Shown here piece after piece: positions 58,155-64,000 of a stretch of 64,000 bases of DNA. Every line of letters begins with the position of its first letter. Position 1 is the first letter of the stretch. A program made the position numbers and the translations under genes. This DNA is from Alkalibacillus haloalkaliphilus (GTDB lineage: Bacteria > Bacillota > Bacilli > Bacillales > Alkalibacillaceae): NCBI RefSeq assembly GCF_007991275.1, contig NZ_BJYA01000002.1:186001-250000 (forward strand). Reading direction: 5' to 3'. The notes beneath the pieces were generated by a model. It was not told where the DNA came from. It saw only the letters and a list, made by a program, of their open reading frames with translations, and made no database searches.

Positions 58155-58199
58155 AAAAAGAGTTGCTCCTTCCAAATTAGGAAGAAAGCAACTCTTTTT
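58155..58199. terminator. Bidirectional terminator between uvrX and lexA
   Basis: Perfect 12-bp outer stem AAAAAGAGTTGC/GCAACTCTTTTT, with an inner CTTCC/GGAAG helix; A-tract on one side and T-tract on the other, so it can end transcripts from both directions. It abuts both stop codons. Confidence 0.9.
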
Positions 58200-58818
58200 A
58201 ATGGATATCGCGATACAAGCCAATCACTTTACCTAAAATTGTAACATGGCTTAACACAATAGGTTCCATTGACGAATTCTCTGGTACAAGCCGGTATTGA
58301 TTGGAATCTTTAAAGAAGCGTTTAACTGTTGCTTCATCTTCTTCAGTCATAGCAACGACAATGTCCCCGTTAGAAGCAGATGCTTGCTTTCTGACAATGA
58401 CTAAGTCCCCATCTAAAATACCAGCTTCAATCATACTATCACCTTGAATAGATAAGACGAACACATCGTCTTCAACTGCTGAATAAGTGTTAGGGATCGG
58501 AATGTATTCCTCAACATTTTCAATAGCAGTAATCGGCTCACCAGCAGTAACTTTACCAACTAAAGGTGCATACATTGCGCTACGTTCATGAACTGTTTGT
58601 TGGTCTTCGTGCGTAATTTCAATTGCACGCGGTTTAGTTGGGTCACGACGAATATAACCTTTCTCTTCCAAACGAGATAAATGACCATGCACAGTTGAGC
58701 TTGAAGCTAGTCCAACTGCTTCGGCTATTTCTCGAACGGACGGTGGATACCCTTTTGCTTTTACTTCATCTGCAATAAACTCGTAAATTTCTTTCTGTCT
58801 CTTTGATAACTTCGTCAC
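58198..58818 (-). CDS. lexA: LexA repressor
   Basis: A 206-residue SOS repressor on the minus strand. The winged HTH ([27 protein letters not shown]) is N-terminal; the self-cleavage bond is Ala92-Gly93, with the Ser128 (QGDSMIEAG) and Lys166 catalytic pair intact. The GTG at 58818 gives the family's start MTKLSKRQ; an in-frame GTG at 58827 adds three residues and is less likely. Its promoter carries a LexA box, so it autoregulates. RecA and a LexA-boxed polymerase operon are in the same window. The usual divergent yneA is absent. Confidence 0.96.
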   Translation of the reverse strand: MTKLSKRQKEIYEFIADEVKAKGYPPSVREIAEAVGLASSSTVHGHLSRLEEKGYIRRDPTKPRAIEITHEDQQTVHERSAMYAPLVGKVTAGEPITAIENVEEYIPIPNTYSAVEDDVFVLSIQGDSMIEAGILDGDLVIVRKQASASNGDIVVAMTEEDEATVKRFFKDSNQYRLVPENSSMEPIVLSHVTILGKVIGLYRDIH

Positions 58819-58867
58819 TCTTCTCACCCCATGGAATTATTACAACTAACGAACTACTTTTAAAGAC

Positions 58868-58896
58868 ATTATAGCAAGAATTGGCACAAAAGACAA
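58868..58896 (-). promoter_or_regulatory. Sigma-A promoter of lexA
   Basis: On the minus strand: TTGTCT (58896-58891), 17 bases, TATAAT (58873-58868) with a TGC extension. It lies about 50 bases before the lexA start. Confidence 0.85.
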
Positions 58897-58907
58897 ACGT
58901 TCGTTCG
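58894..58907 (-). promoter_or_regulatory. LexA (SOS) box at lexA
   Basis: Minus strand CGAACGAACGTTTG matches CGAACRNRYGTTYC at 13 of 14 positions and overlaps the lexA -35. It could also affect the divergent ynzC promoter, whose -35 starts 17 bases away. Confidence 0.88.
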
Positions 58908-58924
58908 CATTTAAGACATCGTCC

Positions 58925-58953
58925 TTGTGTTTAGCGTACATAGATTATAGAAT
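58925..58953 (+). promoter_or_regulatory. Candidate promoter of ynzC
   Basis: TTGTGT (58925-58930), 17 bases, TAGAAT (58948-58953), divergent from lexA. Confidence 0.45.
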
Positions 58954-59014
58954 ATAGTTTGGACTTTGAGTATAAGGGTATTTTAATAGTAAAGAATTAA
59001 AAGGAGCTTGGTTT

Positions 59015-59248
59015 ATGTTATCTCAAGAAAAAATAGATCGAATAAATGAGCTAGCGAACAAAAAGAAGACCAAAGGATTAACAAAGAAAGAAGAGCAAGA
59101 ACAAAAGAAGTTAAGAGAAGAATATTTATCTTCATTCCGCAACTCTTTCAAAAATCAACTACACTCAATGAAAGTAGTAGACCCAGAAGGACAAGATGTA
59201 ACACCAGAAAAATTAAAAGATGAACAAGAAAAAAATAAAAAACATTAA
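59015..59248 (+). CDS. ynzC: YnzC-like protein (DUF896)
   Basis: A 77-residue, highly charged helical protein of the DUF896/YnzC family (KIDRINELANKKKTKGLTKKEE, then LREEYLSSFRNSFKNQL and VVDPEGQDVTP). Function unknown. In B. subtilis it is the last gene of the LexA-controlled yneA-yneB-ynzC operon; here it stands alone next to the lexA control region. AAAGGAGCTTGG precedes the ATG. Confidence 0.9.
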   Translation: MLSQEKIDRINELANKKKTKGLTKKEEQEQKKLREEYLSSFRNSFKNQLHSMKVVDPEGQDVTPEKLKDEQEKNKKH

Positions 59249-59274
59249 AAATATCAATATTAATTGTCGGTTTT

Positions 59275-59283
59275 TGTTAAAAT
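59275..59283 (+). promoter_or_regulatory. Extended -10 element upstream of tkt
   Basis: TGTTAAAAT (59275-59283): TGn plus TAAAAT, 59 bases before tkt, with no convincing -35. Confidence 0.35.
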
Positions 59284-59342
59284 AGAAACGAGTGTAACAA
59301 AAGCCTTGCAATATAAATAAGCAAGTTGAAGGGAGAATTCAA

Positions 59343-61349
59343 ATGAGTAGAACAACAGAAGAACTATCTATTAACACAATTAGAACATTAACAATCGATG
59401 CAGTAGAAAAAGCAAACTCAGGTCACCCAGGAATGCCAATGGGTGCTGCGCCTATGGCCTATACACTATGGACGAAAGTTATGAACCATAACCCAAGCCA
59501 TTCTTCATGGTTTAATAGGGACCGTTTCGTTTTATCAGCTGGTCACGGCTCAATGCTACTGTATTCTTTATTGCATTTATCAGGGTACAACGTAAGTCTT
59601 GATGACATTAAAAATTTCCGTCAGTGGGGTTCTAACACACCAGGCCACCCTGAATTTGGCCATACAGATGGTGTAGAAGCAACAACTGGCCCGTTAGGTC
59701 AAGGTTTAGCAATGGCGACTGGTAAAGCTATGGCTGAGCGATTCTTAGCATCAAAATTTAACACTGATGAACATAATTTAGTTGATCATTATACTTATTC
59801 TATTTGTGGTGACGGTGACTTAATGGAAGGTGTTTCTCAAGAGTCAGCTTCATTAGCCGGTCACTTAAAACTTGGCAAGTTAATCGTAATGTACGATTCT
59901 AATGATATTTCATTAGATGGTGACTTAGACCGCTCATTCTCAGAAAGTGTAGAAGACCGTTACAAGTCTTACGGCTGGCAAGTCATTCGTGTAGAAGATG
60001 GTAACGATACTGAAGCAATTGAGCGCGCTTTAGAAGAGGCAAAAGCTAACACAGAACAACCGACAATGATTGAAGTGAAAACAGTGATCGGTTACGGTTC
60101 ACCAAATAAATCAGGTAAAGCTGATTCACACGGTGCTCCTTTAGGTGAAGATGAGCTGAAATTAGCAAAAGAACATTACGGTTGGGACTTTGAAGAAGAT
60201 TTCTTCATTCCAGAAGAAGTTAAAGAAGACTTCGCTACGAAAGTTAAACAACGTGGAGAAGAGGCAGAAAACAAGTGGAATGAATTATTAGCACAATACA
60301 AAGAAGCTTATCCGGAATTAGCTGATGAGTTTGAAAAAGCAATGAATGATGAACTACCAGTAGATTGGAATGCTGACTTACCAACTTATGATGAACATTC
60401 GAAAGCTTTAGCAACTCGTGCAGCTTCAGGTGAAGTACTAAACGCACTAGCGAACAAAGTGCCGAACTTAATCGGTGGTAGTGCAGACTTAGCTGGTTCT
60501 AACAAAACAGCACTAAAAGGTGAAGATGATTTCAAACCAACAGATTATAGTGGTCGAAACATTTGGTTTGGCGTACGTGAATTTGCGATGGCATCTGCAT
60601 TAAACGGTATGGCTCTTCACGGTGGTTTAAAAGTATTTGGCGGTACGTTCTTCGTATTTAGCGACTATTTACGCCCAGCGTTAAGATTATCAGCATTAAT
60701 GGGGACTCCAGTCACTTACGTATTAACTCACGATTCAGTTGCAGTAGGTGAAGATGGTCCTACACACGAGCCAATTGAACAACTGCCTTCATTACGTGCG
60801 ATGCCTCATTTAGACTTAATTAGACCAGCTGATGCTAACGAGACGAAAGCTGCATGGGAATTAGCAGTGACTTCAACTGACCACCCAACAGCATTAGTTC
60901 TAACTCGTCAAGGGTTACCAGTACTACCAAGCACAGATGACATAGCTTACGAAGGTGTTAAACAAGGGGCTTACGTATTAAAGCAAGCTGAAAAAGAGCA
61001 ACCAGATGTGATCTTATTAGCAACAGGTTCAGAAGTACAACTTGTATATAAAGCTAGCGATAAGCTTAAGGAAGAAGGAATTGACGCTCAAGTTGTTAGT
61101 ATGCCTTCTTGGTATCGTTTTGAGCAACAATCTGACGCTTATAAAGAAGCTGTATTACCATCTGCAGTTAAAACACGTCTTGCTGTGGAAATGGCATCAC
61201 CATTCGGTTGGGAGCGTTACGTAGGACTAGAAGGTGACGTTCTAGGAATCGAAACGTTTGGTGCATCAGCTCCTGGTGATGAAGTCATCGAAAACTATGG
61301 CTTTACGGTTGAGAATGTTGTAGCACGCGCAAAGGCGTTATTAAAATAA
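59343..61349 (+). CDS. tkt: Transketolase
   Basis: A 668-residue thiamine-diphosphate enzyme of the non-oxidative pentose-phosphate pathway that moves two-carbon units between sugars. The N-terminus has [19 protein letters not shown]; the TPP motif begins [12 protein letters not shown]; the transketolase signature [15 protein letters not shown] and the central [18 protein letters not shown] are present. Length is standard. GAAGGGAGAATTC precedes the ATG. Position between ynzC and sirA is the B. subtilis order. Confidence 0.97.
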   Translation: MSRTTEELSINTIRTLTIDAVEKANSGHPGMPMGAAPMAYTLWTKVMNHNPSHSSWFNRDRFVLSAGHGSMLLYSLLHLSGYNVSLDDIKNFRQWGSNTPGHPEFGHTDGVEATTGPLGQGLAMATGKAMAERFLASKFNTDEHNLVDHYTYSICGDGDLMEGVSQESASLAGHLKLGKLIVMYDSNDISLDGDLDRSFSESVEDRYKSYGWQVIRVEDGNDTEAIERALEEAKANTEQPTMIEVKTVIGYGSPNKSGKADSHGAPLGEDELKLAKEHYGWDFEEDFFIPEEVKEDFATKVKQRGEEAENKWNELLAQYKEAYPELADEFEKAMNDELPVDWNADLPTYDEHSKALATRAASGEVLNALANKVPNLIGGSADLAGSNKTALKGEDDFKPTDYSGRNIWFGVREFAMASALNGMALHGGLKVFGGTFFVFSDYLRPALRLSALMGTPVTYVLTHDSVAVGEDGPTHEPIEQLPSLRAMPHLDLIRPADANETKAAWELAVTSTDHPTALVLTRQGLPVLPSTDDIAYEGVKQGAYVLKQAEKEQPDVILLATGSEVQLVYKASDKLKEEGIDAQVVSMPSWYRFEQQSDAYKEAVLPSAVKTRLAVEMASPFGWERYVGLEGDVLGIETFGASAPGDEVIENYGFTVENVVARAKALLK

Positions 61350-61459
61350 TAATTCATCAAAGATAAACAATATGCGACATTCTTTTTTGTAGTTCAACTT
61401 AAAAAGTGACAAACTTTTTTATGGAATATTGATACGCTTGTCCTAAAGGAGGATGAGTC

Positions 61460-61900
61460 ATGTATCAATATTCCTTATATTTTTTCAAACCGACATACGC
61501 GATTCATTTTTATTATAAAGTTGATGTACTTTATCGTTTTTTAGATCAATATAGAAAAGGTAAATATACAGATGACACTACACAACGTCAGGTGAGTTTC
61601 GTCTTAGAATATGTCATTTTAAATGATGTATATGAACATTTAACATCACAAAAATTCTCACACAAACTTGATGTTAAAGCTGAAAATAACGAACTTATAA
61701 TAAAGAGCGATAGTTTGGATATGAAAGCCGTACGTAACGGTTATGCCATTGACGTTTATGCAAATTCATTAATTGATGCTGATCAATTATTCTTTCAATA
61801 TATTAAAGAGTTCCACCCGTACGTTTTTGTCGTCAATTTTGACTCAAGAGAATGCGGTTGGATCTTACCTTTAGCGAAAAAAGCAAATTATCACATCTAA
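61460..61900 (+). CDS. sirA: Sporulation inhibitor of replication SirA
   Basis: A 146-residue protein that binds DnaA domain I and blocks replication initiation at the start of sporulation in B. subtilis. The sequence has the family start YQYSLYFFKPTYAIHFYYKVDVLYRF and the ending NFDSRECGWILPLAKKANYHI. AAAGGAGGATGAG precedes the ATG. The 110-base gap after tkt contains a weak AT hairpin (61401-61419); a Spo0A box would be expected, but I see only imperfect candidates. Confidence 0.88.
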   Translation: MYQYSLYFFKPTYAIHFYYKVDVLYRFLDQYRKGKYTDDTTQRQVSFVLEYVILNDVYEHLTSQKFSHKLDVKAENNELIIKSDSLDMKAVRNGYAIDVYANSLIDADQLFFQYIKEFHPYVFVVNFDSRECGWILPLAKKANYHI

Positions 61901-61905
61901 GACTA

Positions 61906-61934
61906 TTGTCATTATTCGGATGTTTTACTATACT
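61906..61934 (+). promoter_or_regulatory. Sigma-A promoter of yneF
   Basis: TTGTCA (61906-61911), 17 bases, TATACT (61929-61934), 36 bases before yneF. Confidence 0.7.
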
Positions 61935-61969
61935 GTATAAAGACAACGAGATAGGAGGATATAGAAGCA

Positions 61970-62209
61970 ATGGACATACTATGGGTTGTATTAATTGCTT
62001 TTGGTACATTGGTAGCCGGTTTACTTTTAGGGTTCTTCATTGCCCGTAAGACGATGATGAGCTATTTAAAGAAAAACCCACCAATTAACGAGCAAATGTT
62101 ACGTACAATGATGATGCAAATGGGACAAAAGCCTTCACAGAAGAAGATCAATCAAATGATGAAAGCTATGTCTCAACAAATGGACAACGATGACAAAAAG
62201 AAAAAATAA
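61970..62209 (+). CDS. yneF: YneF family membrane protein (UPF0154)
   Basis: A 79-residue protein with one N-terminal membrane helix (about 3-25) and a basic cytoplasmic tail ([24 protein letters not shown] when read through). It belongs to the UPF0154/YneF family; its function is unknown. AGGAGG lies 11 bases before the ATG. It sits between sirA and ccdA, as in B. subtilis. Confidence 0.92.
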   Translation: MDILWVVLIAFGTLVAGLLLGFFIARKTMMSYLKKNPPINEQMLRTMMMQMGQKPSQKKINQMMKAMSQQMDNDDKKKK

Positions 62210-62213
62210 ACGA

Positions 62214-62249
62214 AAAGGGATGGGCGAATAGCTCATCCCTTTCAATTTT
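62214..62249 (+). terminator. Terminator of yneF
   Basis: 12-bp stem AAAGGGATGGGC/GCTCATCCCTTT (one G-U pair) with a GAATA loop, then CAATTTTC. Confidence 0.75.
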
Positions 62250-62300
62250 CATAAAACCGTCAACTGTTAAAGCTTTATAGAGGTAATTGTTTTGATACGA

Positions 62301-62309
62301 TGATATTAT
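62301..62309 (+). promoter_or_regulatory. Extended -10 promoter of ccdA
   Basis: TGATATTAT (62301-62309), TGn plus TATTAT, 32 bases before ccdA. Confidence 0.45.
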
Positions 62310-62340
62310 AGAAGATAGACTATAGTTAGGAGAGTTACCT

Positions 62341-63045
62341 ATGGCTGAAGTAAACATATTGTTAGCTTTCGGTGCAGGATTTTTATCATTTATCTCACCT
62401 TGTGTTTTACCGTTATATCCCGTGTTTCTATCATATATAACAGGTATGAGTGTAGAAGAACTTAAAAATGATAAAGCGATTTTAAGGAAAAGAGCGATGT
62501 TACATACCTTGTTTTTCTTAATTGGTTTTTCATCGATCTTTATTATGCTCGGATTTACAGCATCGTTTATTGGAGGAACTTTATATGCTTACAGCGATTT
62601 AATTAGACAAGTTGGTGCTGTATTAATTGTATTCTTCGGTTTAATGATGATTGGGTTCTTTAATTTTGATTTCCTTATGAAAGAACGCAAAGTTACATTA
62701 AAGAATAGACCAGCAGGATACCTTGGCACTTTATTTATTGGTGCAGCGTTCTCGATGGGCTGGACACCATGTACCGGCCCTATTCTAATGGCGATTATTG
62801 GCTTAGCAGCAACAAATCCAGAGTCTGGTGTTATCATGATGACTGCATATTCACTAGGGTTTTCCATCCCATTCTTTGTAATGTCATTCTTTATTGGAAA
62901 GATGGATTGGATCAAGCGTAACTCACAAAAGATTGTTAAAATTGGCGGTTATGTATTAATCGTATTAGGAATCGCCTTATTCTTTGACTTATTACGTATT
63001 TTTACAGCTTATTTAGCAAATTTCTTTGGCTTTTACGGCTTTTAA
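62341..63045 (+). CDS. ccdA: Cytochrome c biogenesis thiol-disulfide protein CcdA
   Basis: A 234-residue six-helix membrane protein that carries reducing equivalents from cytoplasmic thioredoxin across the membrane to extracytoplasmic thiol proteins for cytochrome c maturation and spore formation. The redox cysteines are Cys21 (SPCVLPLYP) and Cys144 (GWTPCTGP). AGGAGAG precedes the ATG. The next genes in B. subtilis are yneI and ccdC; here a MrpB-like gene takes the yneI place. Confidence 0.95.
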   Translation: MAEVNILLAFGAGFLSFISPCVLPLYPVFLSYITGMSVEELKNDKAILRKRAMLHTLFFLIGFSSIFIMLGFTASFIGGTLYAYSDLIRQVGAVLIVFFGLMMIGFFNFDFLMKERKVTLKNRPAGYLGTLFIGAAFSMGWTPCTGPILMAIIGLAATNPESGVIMMTAYSLGFSIPFFVMSFFIGKMDWIKRNSQKIVKIGGYVLIVLGIALFFDLLRIFTAYLANFFGFYGF

Positions 63046-63048
63046 AGA

Positions 63049-63077
63049 TTGAATGATTGTGCATAATAGCATATAAT
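63049..63077 (+). promoter_or_regulatory. Sigma-A promoter of the mrpB-like/ccdC pair
   Basis: TTGAAT (63049-63054), 17 bases, TATAAT (63072-63077), just after the ccdA stop and 38 bases before the MrpB-like gene. Confidence 0.75.
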
Positions 63078-63115
63078 AATGGTGATTTATTAAACAACGA
63101 AAAAGGGGATTTAAC

Positions 63116-63574
63116 ATGGCACACACTAATGACATAATCCTTAAGACAATGACTCAGTTAATTGCATTTATTTTATTAGGATTTTCTATTTACCTATTCT
63201 TCGCTGGTCACAACGCACCAGGTGGTGGATTCATCGGTGGATTAATGACGGCAGCGGCAATCATTTTAATGTACATCACTTACGGCTACGAAAAGATTGA
63301 ACAAATCTTGCCAATTAATTTTACAACAATGTTCGTTGCAGGCTTAGGTATTGCGACCCTAGCTGGTATCGGCTCAATTGTTTTAGGACACCCGTTTTTA
63401 TCACAGACTTTTGAATACTATAACTTACCAATAATGGGTGAAACAGAGCTAGCAACAGCATTAATCTTTGACCTAGGGGTTTACTTAGGGGTAGTTGGTG
63501 TCACGATGACAATTATTTTAACGATCGCAACTGACTCAGATGCTAAGGAAGACGAAGAAAAGGCAGAGGCATAA
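63116..63574 (+). CDS. Solitary MrpB/MnhB-like Na+/H+ antiporter subunit
   Basis: A 152-residue membrane protein with about four helices and the MrpB/MnhB signature FAGHNAPGGGFIGGLMTAAA. In Mrp antiporters this subunit works only as part of a six- or seven-subunit complex (A-G). No mrpA or mrpC-G lies next to it here: ccdA is upstream and ccdC downstream. It has its own promoter and ends in TAATG, overlapping the next gene by one base. It may have a function of its own, or serve an Mrp complex encoded elsewhere. Confidence 0.85.
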   Translation: MAHTNDIILKTMTQLIAFILLGFSIYLFFAGHNAPGGGFIGGLMTAAAIILMYITYGYEKIEQILPINFTTMFVAGLGIATLAGIGSIVLGHPFLSQTFEYYNLPIMGETELATALIFDLGVYLGVVGVTMTIILTIATDSDAKEDEEKAEA

Positions 63575-64000
63575 TGTTTTCAATTTTAGATCACCCAATA
63601 GTTGCAGGTTTAATAACAGTCATGGCGGTCATTATGGCAACAGGTATGATTGTCGTAAGAATGCGAGCATCAAAGAAACCTGCATCAGTTAAAAAAATTA
63701 TATTACCACCACTATTCATGAGTACAGGAGCATTGATGTTCTTTGTTCCATATTTTCAAATAGAATGGATTTTAGTGGTGGAAGCCGTCATTGTTGGTTT
63801 ATTGTTCTCAATTTTACTTATTTACACTTCAAATTTTGAAATTAAAGAGAACGACATTTACTTAAAACCATCCAAAGCACTTGGTTTCATTTTAATCGGC
63901 TTATTGTTAATTAGACTGACTTGGAAAGCAATTACAGGGGCTGATATTTCAGTCGGTGAGACGAGTGCAATGTTTTATATACTAGCTTTCGCCATGCTAT
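63574..64000 (+). CDS. ccdC: CcdC-like membrane protein, N-terminal part
   Basis: The first 142 codons of a membrane protein running past the window end. It has several membrane helices (AGLITVMAVIMATGMIVV, ILVVEAVIVGLLFSILLIY, ALGFILIGLLLI) and the pattern KIILPPLFMSTGALMFFVP and FEIKENDIYLKPSKA typical of the CcdC/YneJ (DUF1453) family. CcdC accompanies CcdA in B. subtilis; its role in cytochrome c maturation is dispensable or unclear. The ATG overlaps the MrpB-like stop by one base, so translation is coupled. No frame break is seen up to the end. Confidence 0.82.
   Translation, partial: MFSILDHPIVAGLITVMAVIMATGMIVVRMRASKKPASVKKIILPPLFMSTGALMFFVPYFQIEWILVVEAVIVGLLFSILLIYTSNFEIKENDIYLKPSKALGFILIGLLLIRLTWKAITGADISVGETSAMFYILAFAML

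Noticed and set aside
63116-63574. A full Mrp antiporter operon
   Set aside because: Only the B-like subunit is present; the next frame is CcdC-like, not MrpC, and the upstream gene is ccdA.
1-64000. CRISPR arrays, tRNA or rRNA genes, prophage or IS elements
   Set aside because: I looked for regularly spaced repeats, cloverleaf ends, and transposase or integrase motifs and found none.

Overview
The window is a 64 kb stretch of core chromosome from a low-GC, endospore-forming member of the Bacillaceae. The evidence is a gene order that closely follows the Bacillus subtilis uppS-to-ccdC region, Gram-positive-type genes (polC, lexA, glnR, rny, ricA) and sporulation genes (dpaAB, spoIIIE, spoVS, cotE, sirA). 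Acidic linkers, such as the Asp/Glu run in the RodZ-like protein, hint at a halophilic or halotolerant lineage, but this is only a hint. Nearly every gene lies on the + strand; lexA is the only clear minus-strand gene. I see no tRNA, rRNA, CRISPR array, prophage or transposase.

Layout: (1) 1-9618: end of uppS, then cdsA, dxr, rasP, proS and polC (lipid and isoprenoid precursors, intramembrane proteolysis, tRNA charging, replication). (2) 9619-19470: the rimP-nusA-rnpM-rplGA-infB-ylxP-rbfA operon behind a structured leader, then truB, ribF, rpsO and pnp (transcription, translation and RNA processing). (3) 19471-20333: an 863-base gap with GC-rich palindromic repeats, in the place where B. subtilis has ylxY. 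(4) 20334-30103: mlpA, ymxH, dpaAB behind a sigma-K-like promoter, asd, dapG, dapA, tepA, ylzJ and spoIIIE (lysine/DAP/dipicolinate supply and spore chromosome translocation). rnjB is missing from its usual place. (5) 30224-38785: the ymfF-ymfH-ymfI EF-P modification genes, ymfJ, ymfK, a rodZ-like gene, pgsA, cinA and recA. (6) 39051-45917: rny, ymdB, spoVS behind a sigma-H promoter, an M19 dipeptidase, miaB, ricA and cotE. (7) 46022-56177: mutS, mutL, miaA, hfq, hflX, ynbB, and glnR-glnA with a consensus promoter and two GlnR operators. (8) 56329-59248: a LexA-boxed translesion-synthesis operon (WYL-like protein, YolD-like protein, UvrX-type polymerase) convergent with lexA, then ynzC. (9) 59343-64000: tkt, sirA, yneF, ccdA, an orphan MrpB-like gene, and the start of ccdC.

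The genes form several functional sets. The DNA-damage response is represented by lexA, recA, the UvrX operon and mutSL, with candidate LexA sites at recA, lexA and uvrX. The lysine/DAP branch feeds both the cell wall and spore dipicolinate. RNase Y, its specificity factor RicA, PNPase and Hfq make the region rich in RNA metabolism. Most of the window is ordinary conserved core. The parts least explained by known genes are the palindromic repeat block at 19.5-20.25 kb, the lexA-adjacent mutagenesis operon, the structured leaders of rimP and spoIIIE, the uncharacterised ACT/P-loop protein YmfK and the solitary MrpB-like subunit. I found no convincing wholly new multi-gene system.
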